The notes below the pieces were generated by a model, which saw only the letters and a list, made by a program, of their open reading frames with translations, was not told the origin of the DNA and did not search any database. A DNA stretch of 11,391 nt from 2-12-FULL-41-16 sp964473715 (GTDB lineage Bacteria; Patescibacteriota; Patescibacteriia; Magasanikbacterales; UBA922), in the NCBI GenBank assembly GCA_964473715.1, contig CAYYQC010000029.1, forward strand, positions 1 through 11,391, written 5' to 3'. Below, piece by piece: positions 1 through 7,189 of the stretch; the first letter of the stretch is position 1, and every line of letters starts with the position of its first letter. The position numbers and the translations under genes were made by a program.

Positions 1-691
1 GCACTTCGCGTTCAAGTAGCGCGGCCATGGTCATGATTTCATGCAAACTGCGTCCGCTTTTTACAATTTCAGGCATGAGTGGCAAAAGTTGATCCTCACG
101 ATGCGTAAGTAATTTATCCACCACCTCTTCTAAGGTAGCGTTATTATAAATAGAATACGTATCTGGTGCCAAATAACCTTCTAAACTTACCCGACTTGGT
201 TTACTGGCAATCCAGGAAATTTTGGTTGGCGAAATATTCGGAATAGCATATTCAGCTGGTTTACCCAAAAGTACGTATACTTCATGTTCATTTTCGGCAA
301 TCCCCTTTTCCACCATGTATTTAGCAAAATCGCGCAAATCCCAACCAGGTAAAATTGTAATTTTTTCTTCAATCTTAACTTTTTCACTTAGTGCCTTAAT
401 AAGCTCGGCCACGGTGATTGGCAATTCAATTTCAAAAGTTCCTGGCTGCAAACTCCGATCAAAACCAGTGTGTTTAGCATACCAATTAAAACCAAAAGGG
501 GTATTCAAACCCAAACTAGAAAGTTCATCAAGCAACCCAGAAAAAGTCATGCCTGGTTCAATCACTATTTTTACTGCCTGATTCGTGGTCATCACCTCAG
601 GCGCTAAATTTTTCACAAAAATATTTCGGTAAATAATGAGACCGAAAACTCCCATCGTAAGAATTATGAATAAGAGAAGTTTCTTAATCAT
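1..691 (-). CDS. mltG: Endolytic murein transglycosylase MltG (YceG family), 3' end cut off
   Basis: MltG cleaves nascent peptidoglycan glycan strands at the outer face of the cytoplasmic membrane and so sets strand length. The visible part is the first 230 residues. An N-terminal membrane anchor (about residues 4-21, after MIKK) is followed by a LysM-like region starting near VIEPGMTFSGLLDEL and then the catalytic domain. Family hallmarks are EGYLAPDTY (the usual EGYLFPDTY) and MAALLEREV at the window edge. The Glu of ALLE (residue 227) aligns with the catalytic Glu of E. coli MltG (E218). The rest of the C-terminus lies outside the window. The ATG at 691-689 overlaps the TGA of the upstream guanylyltransferase gene (ATGA), which suggests translational coupling; the nearest purine-rich match, AAGGA, is about 14 bases upstream and inside a small palindrome. 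The family assignment is confident. Whether the protein is intact cannot be seen. Confidence 0.93.
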   Translation of the reverse strand, partial: MIKKLLLFIILTMGVFGLIIYRNIFVKNLAPEVMTTNQAVKIVIEPGMTFSGLLDELSSLGLNTPFGFNWYAKHTGFDRSLQPGTFEIELPITVAELIKALSEKVKIEEKITILPGWDLRDFAKYMVEKGIAENEHEVYVLLGKPAEYAIPNISPTKISWIASKPSRVSLEGYLAPDTYSIYNNATLEEVVDKLLTHREDQLLPLMPEIVKSGRSLHEIMTMAALLEREV

Positions 692-1740
692 AAATAGGAT
701 TGTAATCCTTGTTCTTCTATTTTTTTCAAAACCGCTTTAATTTCCGGTACTTGGTCTTTGTGACAAACAAGTAGAGCATCTTTAGTATTTACAACTACCA
801 AACCTTCTAGTCCAATCCCCACCACCAATTTTCCCGCCTCTTCGTTGTATAACATAGAATCAGTGCTGAGATGCGCCAAAGTATTTCCAGACAGGAAATT
901 GGTATCTTTACCAGGCGACAAAGCTTCTTTGAGCGCATACAAAGTACCCGGATCAGACCACCCCAAATTTACTTTCAGAACCACGGCCTGGTCTGGATTA
1001 ATTTTTTCCACAATCGCTTGGTCAAATGATGTGGCCACAAGTTTTGGATATTCAGTTTTGAGTATTTTTTCATTACTCACCATCTTTTCCAATTGTGCAG
1101 ACATTTCTGGCTGATGTTTTTTATACAAATTAACGACAAAATCAATATCAAAAACAAAATAACCAGTATTCCAAACCCAATCATGACTGGCAAACATTTC
1201 TTCACATTCCTGAATTTCTGGTCGGTATTTCCAAGCAGAAAAAGCATAAGCATTTTCTTGTACAGGCTTACCCAATTTAATCCAACCTAAATTGTGATTA
1301 GCAAAACGCGCTTTTTCACCCAAAAAAATAAATCGATTTGGATTCTCAGTAATTAATTCATCGGCTTGTTTTAGAGCATTCACAAAATTATCAGGCTTAT
1401 CCATAAAATGATCAGCCCAAAGCATGGCCACAGTACCACTCTCTCCACGTGCTTTTAGTCTAAAAAGTGCCAAACCTACGGCTGCGGCCAAATCACGCCG
1501 CGCTGGCTCAGTCATAATTTGGTCAGTAGGAATTTCCGGTATCTGTTCACTAACAATCTTAACATAGTCAGCATTGGTAGCTATGTAAGTATTTTTAAAA
1601 CCAAAGTCTTTTACCCGATTTACCGCCATTTGAAGGGTGGATTGGTTATCTTTAAGTTCAGCAAATTGTTTTGGTGAATTTTGACGAGATAGAGGCCATA
1701 ACCGAGTACCGGCGCCACCAGCAAAGATAATGATTTTCAT
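688..1740 (-). CDS. manC: Mannose-1-phosphate guanylyltransferase, single-domain
   Basis: This enzyme makes GDP-mannose from mannose-1-phosphate and GTP in the cytoplasm, supplying mannose and derived sugars for surface polysaccharide. The N-terminus carries the nucleotidyltransferase signature FAGGAGTRLWPLSR followed by SPKQF (residues 6-26), which binds the nucleotide phosphates. WADHFM (about 108-113) corresponds to the family's PADH metal/nucleotide motif, and GWSDPGTLYALKEAL to the usual GWSDVGTWDAL sugar-binding segment. At 350 residues it lacks the C-terminal phosphomannose isomerase domain of the two-domain ManC/AlgA enzymes. The ATG start has AAAGG a few bases upstream and lies 11 bases after the PAP2 gene; the TGA stop overlaps the mltG start. 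Its sugar specificity is inferred from the family; another NDP-hexose pyrophosphorylase activity is less likely given the GWSD-type motif. Confidence 0.92.
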   Translation of the reverse strand: MKIIIFAGGAGTRLWPLSRQNSPKQFAELKDNQSTLQMAVNRVKDFGFKNTYIATNADYVKIVSEQIPEIPTDQIMTEPARRDLAAAVGLALFRLKARGESGTVAMLWADHFMDKPDNFVNALKQADELITENPNRFIFLGEKARFANHNLGWIKLGKPVQENAYAFSAWKYRPEIQECEEMFASHDWVWNTGYFVFDIDFVVNLYKKHQPEMSAQLEKMVSNEKILKTEYPKLVATSFDQAIVEKINPDQAVVLKVNLGWSDPGTLYALKEALSPGKDTNFLSGNTLAHLSTDSMLYNEEAGKLVVGIGLEGLVVVNTKDALLVCHKDQVPEIKAVLKKIEEQGLQSYL

Positions 1741-1751
1741 AGACCTTTAGT

Positions 1752-2273
1752 TTAGCGGAAAAAGACCAAGGCCACAACCCAGCCTAGCGCGCTTCCGGCC
1801 ACAATGTCGCGTGGGTAATGTACCCCCGCAAACACCCTTGAAATACAAATAATAATCGCAGCCATAATAATTAATAGGTCAAAACAGAAGGCAAAATGCG
1901 TAAACCACAGAAAAGCCGTGGCCAAAATCCAAGCAATCATCGAATGGTCAGAGGGTAACGATTTCCAGTGACTAAGCGGCGTAATCAGCTCAGTAATCTC
2001 TGGGAATTCTACCTTTGGCCTGTGATGAGGCCAAACCCAAGCAATACTAAAACTAATAACCACGCCTACTGCCAGGGCCAAACCAGTGCGCAGATTTACC
2101 CAAATAAAAGACCAAAAATCTGGGGTCGCAAACCAAAAACCAATTAAGACTGCCAATCCAAGCAAAAAAATAGCGTATTCAGCCCAAAATTTAATCAAAC
2201 TATCCAAAGCTGAGGATTGCCCAAGCATCCGATTGGTCTGGAAAAATAATTTGTGGCTCCAGGAAAGTTTCAT
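1752..2273 (-). CDS. PAP2-family membrane phosphatase, possibly undecaprenyl-diphosphatase (BcrC-like)
   Basis: This 173-residue integral membrane protein carries the three PAP2 phosphatase motifs in order: a degenerate first motif HHRPKVE (about 83-89, in place of KX6RP), PSDHS (107-111, the PSGH motif with His110), and SRVFAGVHYPRD (145-156, with Arg146, His152 and Asp156). Hydrophobic segments lie around 32-50, 60-81, 112-143 and 157-172. Family members remove a phosphate from lipid pyrophosphates, most often recycling undecaprenyl pyrophosphate to the phosphate carrier used for peptidoglycan and surface glycans. Its neighbours, a GDP-mannose-forming enzyme and MltG, support an envelope role. 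A TAGGA element lies 3 bases before the ATG. The gene begins 26 bases past a terminator, so how it is transcribed is unclear. The exact substrate is inferred; phosphatidylglycerophosphate or another lipid phosphate is possible. Confidence 0.85.
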   Translation of the reverse strand: MKLSWSHKLFFQTNRMLGQSSALDSLIKFWAEYAIFLLGLAVLIGFWFATPDFWSFIWVNLRTGLALAVGVVISFSIAWVWPHHRPKVEFPEITELITPLSHWKSLPSDHSMIAWILATAFLWFTHFAFCFDLLIIMAAIIICISRVFAGVHYPRDIVAGSALGWVVALVFFR

Positions 2274-2299
2274 AATCCTAATGATACCAATTCATGAAT

Positions 2300-2327
2300 A
2301 AAAAAAGAAGCCCTGTTGGGGCTTCTT
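2300..2327 (-). terminator. Intrinsic terminator after the secreted 404-residue protein gene
   Basis: On the minus strand a 9-bp perfect stem (2319-2327 with 2305-2313, AAGAAGCCC/GGGCTTCTT) with a 5-base loop runs directly into a T-run (2306-2300). It starts about 20 bases past the stop codon at 2349. The plus strand has no T-run on the other side, so it acts on minus-strand transcription. Confidence 0.88.
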
Positions 2328-2348
2328 AAATTATTAACAGACTAGAAT

Positions 2349-3563
2349 TTAAATTGAATCAGACTCCATCAACCCCATATTAGCGCAATAATCATCGGCT
2401 TTAACCCCGGCATCATCACTGACATTTTCAGTGATATCACACTCTTCATCAACAAATGGCGCAGGTTTGGTATATACCATATCCCAAACTTTCAAACCAT
2501 CCAAACTATAGCTTGGTGCTTCCAAATAGAGAAGAGTTACTGGGCGGAAATTGGCCACTGTTTTTACATTCAATGTGGAGTATCCTTTTAATTTTTTAAC
2601 TGAAGTATATGTACCTTTTACATACTTATAATCATAGGTATACTCTGCATCGCGTGAACTATAATTCACCGCTACGTCTGAAATTGCACCAGTCGTAAGA
2701 TTCAAAGTAAGGTCAGTTTGAATTTTATTAAGTATTTTTTTCAATTCAGCAATATCAGTGTTAAATTTTTTTCTTTCAGCGGCAATTTCTTTGGAAGTAG
2801 CTTTTGGATTTTCTTTCTTATATTCAGCAATTACTAAATTTTCCAAAGCTGCATACCACTTACTGTTAAAAGTAACGCGCACGGTTTGTACTTTTTCACC
2901 AGCATTATTAGTAGTAACACGATTCAAACGAGTAATTACCAGTGGGCTGCCAGATTTTTTTACTGTACTTTGGTACCAATCTTTCATCATCTTAACATCT
3001 TCATCAGTAAAAAATGAACTAACTTGTTTATCTAATCCAAAAACACTACGGTCTTTTGTATTAAAATCTTTTACCAATTCATCAACCGGCACGCTAATCC
3101 ATTTACCTACTACAGAAGACAAGTCAACATTAAAACTTTTTAAACGAGTTTGCATTTCCGGACTCACGTGATTTATGCGCACATACATAGAATCCGCACC
3201 CAAAGACAATACATCAATTCCAAGTGGATTATTCCAAGTCTGTGTTTTGCCCTTTTCCGTAAAGTTTAATTTTGGCAATGACAGAGAAAAACGAGCATTT
3301 TGCATGCCGTTGGCACGATACTGCACTTCATAATTATATTTAATTTCAGCTGCACCACTTTCTACCACCACATTTTTTAAATCTTTTTCTGTGTAGTTAA
3401 TATTTGTAGTGATAGTGGCTCCATGATCTGGCTTGGTCCAAAAAGCTCGTTCCAAAGTATTTTTAATAACTGTGGTTGGACTCATGACAGGTGTAACTGC
3501 CAAAGCAGTGGCGGGGCTAAGAAGCAAACTTCCAAGCACTAAACTGGCAATAATTTTTTTCAT
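2349..3563 (-). CDS. Secreted hypothetical protein, LppX/LolA-like fold suspected
   Basis: I do not recognise this 404-residue protein by family name. It has a clear signal peptide, MKKIIASLVLGSLLLSPATALA, with an ALA|V type I cleavage site after residue 22 and no lipobox Cys, so the mature protein should be released or peripherally held outside the membrane. The mature part is rich in alternating polar/hydrophobic beta-like stretches. The pattern YVRINHVSPEM...VGKWISVPVDEL resembles the 'strand, then G-KW-I' pattern of LppX/LprG/LolA-like proteins that bind lipids in a half-barrel. A Lys/Glu-rich helical segment lies around residues 250-290. The acidic C-terminus has two cysteines (EEC and DYC) that could form a disulphide. 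The gene has its own promoter (3593-3621) and terminator, so it looks monocistronic. No Shine-Dalgarno motif precedes the ATG. The signal peptide is seen in the sequence; the fold is inferred. Confidence 0.8.
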   Translation of the reverse strand: MKKIIASLVLGSLLLSPATALAVTPVMSPTTVIKNTLERAFWTKPDHGATITTNINYTEKDLKNVVVESGAAEIKYNYEVQYRANGMQNARFSLSLPKLNFTEKGKTQTWNNPLGIDVLSLGADSMYVRINHVSPEMQTRLKSFNVDLSSVVGKWISVPVDELVKDFNTKDRSVFGLDKQVSSFFTDEDVKMMKDWYQSTVKKSGSPLVITRLNRVTTNNAGEKVQTVRVTFNSKWYAALENLVIAEYKKENPKATSKEIAAERKKFNTDIAELKKILNKIQTDLTLNLTTGAISDVAVNYSSRDAEYTYDYKYVKGTYTSVKKLKGYSTLNVKTVANFRPVTLLYLEAPSYSLDGLKVWDMVYTKPAPFVDEECDITENVSDDAGVKADDYCANMGLMESDSI

Positions 3564-3592
3564 ACGATTGATATCAGTTAAATAACCAAATA

Positions 3593-3621
3593 ATTATGGC
3601 ATGTTTAAGCCCACAAGTCAA
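3593..3621 (-). promoter_or_regulatory. Sigma70-type promoter for the 404-residue secreted protein gene
   Basis: On the minus strand TTGACT (3621-3616) and CATAAT (3598-3593) are separated by exactly 17 bases; each hexamer differs from consensus at one position. The start site would fall near 3586, giving a leader of about 23 bases without a Shine-Dalgarno motif. It sits right after the prfB stop, and no terminator separates the two genes. Confidence 0.65.
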
Positions 3622-3627
3622 TCTTGA

Positions 3628-4746
3628 CTAATCTTCGTTTTCCGCAGATTTTCGGTCTGGTCTACCCTCTGCCACCCAACGCAAATATGTTTCTACAAAA
3701 CTATCTAGTTCACCATTCAAAACCGCGTCAGTTTGCGCAGTTTCATAACGAGTACGAAGATCTTTCACCATGTGATACGGGTGTAAAACGTACGACCGAA
3801 TTTGACTTCCCCACTCAGGGCTTTTAAATTCACCGCGTAAATTGGCACGTTCAGCGGCTTCTTTTTCTTCTTGCATTTTTTGCAACTTACCAGCCAAAAT
3901 AGTCATGGCCACTTCTTTATTTTGCTGCTGTGAACGTTCATTTTGACACTGCACCACAGTATTGGTTGGAATATGAACAATACGCACCGCAGAATAAGTG
4001 GTGTTCACTGACTGACCACCTTTGCCACCAGCCATAAAGGTATCAATGCGTAAATCCTTTGGATCAATTATGTAGTCATTGCTGGCAATTTCAGGAATTA
4101 CTTCAATGAGCGCAAAAGAAGTATGACGCATAGACTCTGCATCAAATGGTGAGATGCGCACGAGGCGATGTGTACCATGTTCTGATTGCAATTGACCATA
4201 CGCGTAACGACCACCAATTCGAAACATGGCCGATTTTATTCCCGCTTCTTGACCGCGCGTTTCTTCCAAAAGCTCCGCTTTCCAGCCTTTATTTTCCGCA
4301 TATCGTAAAATCATGCGGATTAACATTTCATTCCAGTCTTGCGCTTCCGTGCCACCCGAACCAGCGTGAAAAGTGACAATCGCATTTTTGGCATCATGCT
4401 TACCCGAAAATAAAATGTAAAATTCTCGACGAGTAAATTCTTTGTTCAATTCTTGAAATTGTTTCTCCACTTCTTGATTCATTTCCGCATCAGGATTTTT
4501 TACCAAATCTTCACTCAATAATAAAAGTTCATTAACATTATTTTCCAATTTTTCCCAACCCCCCACTTCTTCTTTGAGTGCTTCAAAATTCCGTCCCACA
4601 CTCCCCGCTTTATCTGGATTAGACCAAAAATCAGGTGCCTGCATTTGCACTTCAAGTTCGGCCATTTCCGCGCGTTTAGCGGGAATATTTAAAACCCGAA
4701 TAGTTTCAGTGATTTTATTTTTTAATTCTTCCAGCTTTTCAACCAT
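3628..4746 (-). CDS. prfB: Peptide chain release factor 2 (RF2)
   Basis: RF2 recognises UGA and UAA stop codons in the ribosomal A site and triggers peptide release. The 372-residue protein has the helical N-terminal domain (FWSNPDKAGSVGRN), the RF2-specific stop-recognition tripeptide SPF (residues 199-201, in LVRISPFDAES) and the catalytic GGQ (243-245, in GGKGGQSVN); the Gln is the methylation target in the family. Length is close to E. coli RF2 (365). The reading frame is continuous through the N-terminal region where E. coli and most bacteria have an in-frame UGA and +1 frameshift, so that autoregulation is absent. The ATG is preceded by AGGGAG with only a single base between, an unusually short spacing. 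It lies five bases after the preceding gene, whose TAG stop abuts this element, so the two are probably co-transcribed and coupled. Confidence 0.97.
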   Translation of the reverse strand: MVEKLEELKNKITETIRVLNIPAKRAEMAELEVQMQAPDFWSNPDKAGSVGRNFEALKEEVGGWEKLENNVNELLLLSEDLVKNPDAEMNQEVEKQFQELNKEFTRREFYILFSGKHDAKNAIVTFHAGSGGTEAQDWNEMLIRMILRYAENKGWKAELLEETRGQEAGIKSAMFRIGGRYAYGQLQSEHGTHRLVRISPFDAESMRHTSFALIEVIPEIASNDYIIDPKDLRIDTFMAGGKGGQSVNTTYSAVRIVHIPTNTVVQCQNERSQQQNKEVAMTILAGKLQKMQEEKEAAERANLRGEFKSPEWGSQIRSYVLHPYHMVKDLRTRYETAQTDAVLNGELDSFVETYLRWVAEGRPDRKSAENED

Positions 4747-4751
4747 ACTCC

Positions 4752-5459
4752 CTATTCAAAACCAAATAGTTTCTTACCAGCAGTAAACATTTTGCCTAAA
4801 ATTGACCGACTCTCTGCTACTTCTTTTGGTTTATTAAGCGGGGCAACCGCTTGTAGTGATTCATTTTTTGGCGTCGGTTCTTTTGAAACAACAAAGGTAA
4901 CCAATGGCTCTTGAGCATTATATGTATAATCAACCGTGACACTGATAGCCAACATTATTTTTTCATTTTGTATAGGCACTTCACAATAAACAGTGCGCAC
5001 TTCAACCCTTGGTAATTCTGGTTGACCGTAGTTCAATAATTCTTCTGGTCTATTTGATAATCGATTAAATATATCTTGTATCTGTTCAATACTATCAGGC
5101 TGTTTAAATGATAGTTTATCTCTTAAATAAGTAACCACATATAAATCAAGATTGTCGGTCTTATTTTCATGAATAGCTCTAGCGATATCTAAACAAAGCA
5201 GTTTGTTTGCCGCCCTTTCTTCTTTATATCTAGTCAATTCTCTTGCTCTTACGGCAGCGGCGGCTTGATTTCTTCTGCGATCAACCGTAGCTCGCGCTTC
5301 TCTAAGCGGCCCTTCTCTTTTATCTCTCTCCATGTCTGCCTCGTATCTCGCTAATTGTTCCTGATTCATGCGCGCCGTAAAGGCATTCATATCAATAACC
5401 CGAGCTTTATCAGGATCATTTTGGGTACTTCCAGGATCAAATGGGGTTTCACCAGACAT
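4752..5459 (-). CDS. Hypothetical charged protein, unrecognised
   Basis: I do not recognise this soluble protein (235 residues from the ATG at 5459-5457; 243 if the GTG at 5483-5481 is used). The N-terminal third is polar, then strongly charged and Arg/Glu/Ala-rich (MERDKREGPLREARAT onward for about 50 residues), likely a long helix or coiled coil. The middle (YVVTYLRDKLSF... LSNRPEELLNYG) looks like a compact helical domain. It is followed by a beta-like stretch (VEVRTVYCEVPI...IMLAISVTVDYTY) and a basic amphipathic C-terminal helix (SILGKMFTAGKKLFGF) that might touch a membrane. There is no signal peptide or transmembrane segment. Neither start has a Shine-Dalgarno motif; a perfect TATAAT lies between the two, which favours the ATG. 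It is followed five bases later by prfB, so a role near translation is possible but unproven. Confidence 0.72.
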   Translation of the reverse strand: MSGETPFDPGSTQNDPDKARVIDMNAFTARMNQEQLARYEADMERDKREGPLREARATVDRRRNQAAAAVRARELTRYKEERAANKLLCLDIARAIHENKTDNLDLYVVTYLRDKLSFKQPDSIEQIQDIFNRLSNRPEELLNYGQPELPRVEVRTVYCEVPIQNEKIMLAISVTVDYTYNAQEPLVTFVVSKEPTPKNESLQAVAPLNKPKEVAESRSILGKMFTAGKKLFGFE

Positions 5460-5472
5460 ATCATAAGGATTA

Positions 5473-5478
5473 ATTATA
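5473..5478 (-). promoter_or_regulatory. Candidate -10 element giving a nearly leaderless mRNA
   Basis: A perfect TATAAT on the minus strand lies between the groEL terminator and the ATG at 5459. Initiation about 7 bases downstream (near 5466) would leave a leader of only about 6-8 bases. No good -35 hexamer is present; that position falls in the terminator hairpin. In AT-rich DNA a chance match is possible. Confidence 0.4.
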
Positions 5479-5489
5479 TTCACTTTAAC

Positions 5490-5520
5490 ATAAAAAGCCT
5501 GGAAAAACCAGGCTTTTTAT
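5490..5520 (-). terminator. Intrinsic terminator after groEL
   Basis: A 13-bp perfect inverted repeat (5490-5502 with 5508-5520, core AAAAAGCCTGG/CCAGGCTTTTT) encloses a 5-base loop and begins 15 bases past the groEL stop. The T-run follows on either strand, so it could work in both directions; all the genes here are on the minus strand. Confidence 0.9.
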
Positions 5521-5534
5521 TCTGCATTTTAAGA

Positions 5535-7169
5535 TTACATCATCCCCATACCCCCGCCCATGCCTCCACCCATTGGTGGCATTGGTTCATCTTTTTTTGG
5601 TAGGTCAGTAACCACTGCTTCAGTGGTGAGGAACATACCCGCAATGGAAACCGCGTTTTCAAGAGCAGTGCGAGTAACTTTGGCAGGGTCAACGATTCCG
5701 GCTTTAATCATATCTACATATTCACCTGTAGCCGCGTTGAATCCATAATTTCCAGAACCTTTTTTCACTTCATCGGCTACTACGGCTGGTTCAAAACCAG
5801 CGTTTTTGGCAATTACACGGAGCGGTTCTTCGAGTGCGCGGCGAAGAATAGCCACAGCCACACGTTCTTCTGGGTCAGTTAATTCTAAAGTGTCTAATGC
5901 TTTCACCGCACGAACAAGTGCAACTCCGCCGCCTGGTACCACACCTTCTTCTACGGCCGCTTTGGTTGCACCCACAGCATCTTCAATCCGATGCTTGATT
6001 TCTTTCATTTCGGTTTCAGTGGCCGCACCAACACGAATCACCGCCACACCACCAGCGAGTTTAGCCAAACGTTCTTGTAATTTTTCACGATCAAAATCTG
6101 AATCAGTTTGTTCCATTAATTTGCGAATTTGCGCCACCCGATCTTTGACTGCGCTTTCTTCGCCTTTACCTTCAACAATCGTAGTATGTTCTTTAGTGGC
6201 AATGACCTTACGAGCTTTTCCTAAATCTTCCAAAGTAATTGAATCTAATTTAAGACCTAAATCTTCAGTAATTACGCGCGCACCAGTTAAGATCGCAATA
6301 TCTTGAAGCATTTCTTTACGACGGTCACCAAAGCCTGGTGCTTTTACAGCCAAGGCATTAAATGAACCGCGTAATTTATTTAAGACCAAGGTAGTCAAAG
6401 CTTGACCATCAACATCTTCAGCAATAATTACCAATTCTTTGCGACCAGTTTGTGCCACTTTTTCCAAAATCGGTAAAATGTCTTCTACCGAAGAGATCTT
6501 TTTATCAGTAATTAAAATCATTGGGTCCTGATATTCCACTTCCATGCGTTCTGGATTTGTGACCATGTACGCAGATACATAACCTTTATCAAAACGCATG
6601 CCTTTGACGGTTTCAATTTCCATGCCAAACGATGGTGATTCTTCCACGGTAATGACACCGTCCTTACCAACTTCAGTCATGGCCGCAGCAATTTTTTCAC
6701 CAATCTCCTGATCATTAGCAGAAATCGCCGCTACTTGCGCAATTTCATTGCCCTCTACTGGTTTAGCAATTTGCTCGCGTAGCATTTTAATAATCGCTTC
6801 CGATGCTTTATGCAAACCGCGATTAAGAGCTACTGGATTGGCGCCAGCCGTAACATTCTTCATCCCCTCTTTGACAATGGCTTGCGCAAGTACAGTGGCA
6901 GTAGTGGTACCATCACCAACAATATCATTGGTTTTACTAGCCACTTCTTTGACGAGCTCCACGCCAATATTTTCAATTTTATTTTCTAATTCAATTTCTT
7001 TAGCCACAGTTACACCATCTTTGGTGATAATTGGCGCGCCATATCCACGATCAAGAACTACATTCCGTCCTTTTGGACCAAGCGTAACTTTCACGGTATT
7101 GGCCAACATGTCTACACCGCGCACCAAAGCAGCGCGCGCTTCATTATCAAAAATAATTTGTTTTGCCAT
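5535..7169 (-). CDS. groEL: Chaperonin GroEL (Hsp60)
   Basis: GroEL forms the 14-subunit double-ring cage that folds cytosolic proteins using ATP, capped by GroES. The 544-residue protein is near the usual 548 and complete. The nucleotide-binding elements VTLGPKG (28-34) and GDGTTT (85-90, with the family's catalytic-site Asp) are present, as is IEDAVGATKAAVEEGVVPGGG, which contains the Asp equivalent to E. coli D398 needed for ATP hydrolysis. The C-terminus is the typical Gly/Met-rich tail ending GGGMGGGMGMM. It lies 20 bases after groES and is evidently co-transcribed with it under the CIRCE operator. No Shine-Dalgarno sequence is present in the A/T-only stretch before the ATG, which is odd for a gene expected to be highly translated. 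It ends before a strong terminator. Confidence 0.99.
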   Translation of the reverse strand: MAKQIIFDNEARAALVRGVDMLANTVKVTLGPKGRNVVLDRGYGAPIITKDGVTVAKEIELENKIENIGVELVKEVASKTNDIVGDGTTTATVLAQAIVKEGMKNVTAGANPVALNRGLHKASEAIIKMLREQIAKPVEGNEIAQVAAISANDQEIGEKIAAAMTEVGKDGVITVEESPSFGMEIETVKGMRFDKGYVSAYMVTNPERMEVEYQDPMILITDKKISSVEDILPILEKVAQTGRKELVIIAEDVDGQALTTLVLNKLRGSFNALAVKAPGFGDRRKEMLQDIAILTGARVITEDLGLKLDSITLEDLGKARKVIATKEHTTIVEGKGEESAVKDRVAQIRKLMEQTDSDFDREKLQERLAKLAGGVAVIRVGAATETEMKEIKHRIEDAVGATKAAVEEGVVPGGGVALVRAVKALDTLELTDPEERVAVAILRRALEEPLRVIAKNAGFEPAVVADEVKKGSGNYGFNAATGEYVDMIKAGIVDPAKVTRTALENAVSIAGMFLTTEAVVTDLPKKDEPMPPMGGGMGGGMGMM

Positions 7170-7189
7170 ATTTTTTTATAGTTTAAAAA

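Noticed and set aside
187..387. Minus-strand 66-codon frame within mltG.
   Set aside because: It is an out-of-frame shadow; the true frame continues from 691 to the window edge with MltG motifs.
3617..3628. Short palindrome GTCAA-TC-TTGAC after prfB as a terminator.
   Set aside because: The stem is only five pairs with a two-base loop and no T-run; it contains the -35 of the next gene instead.
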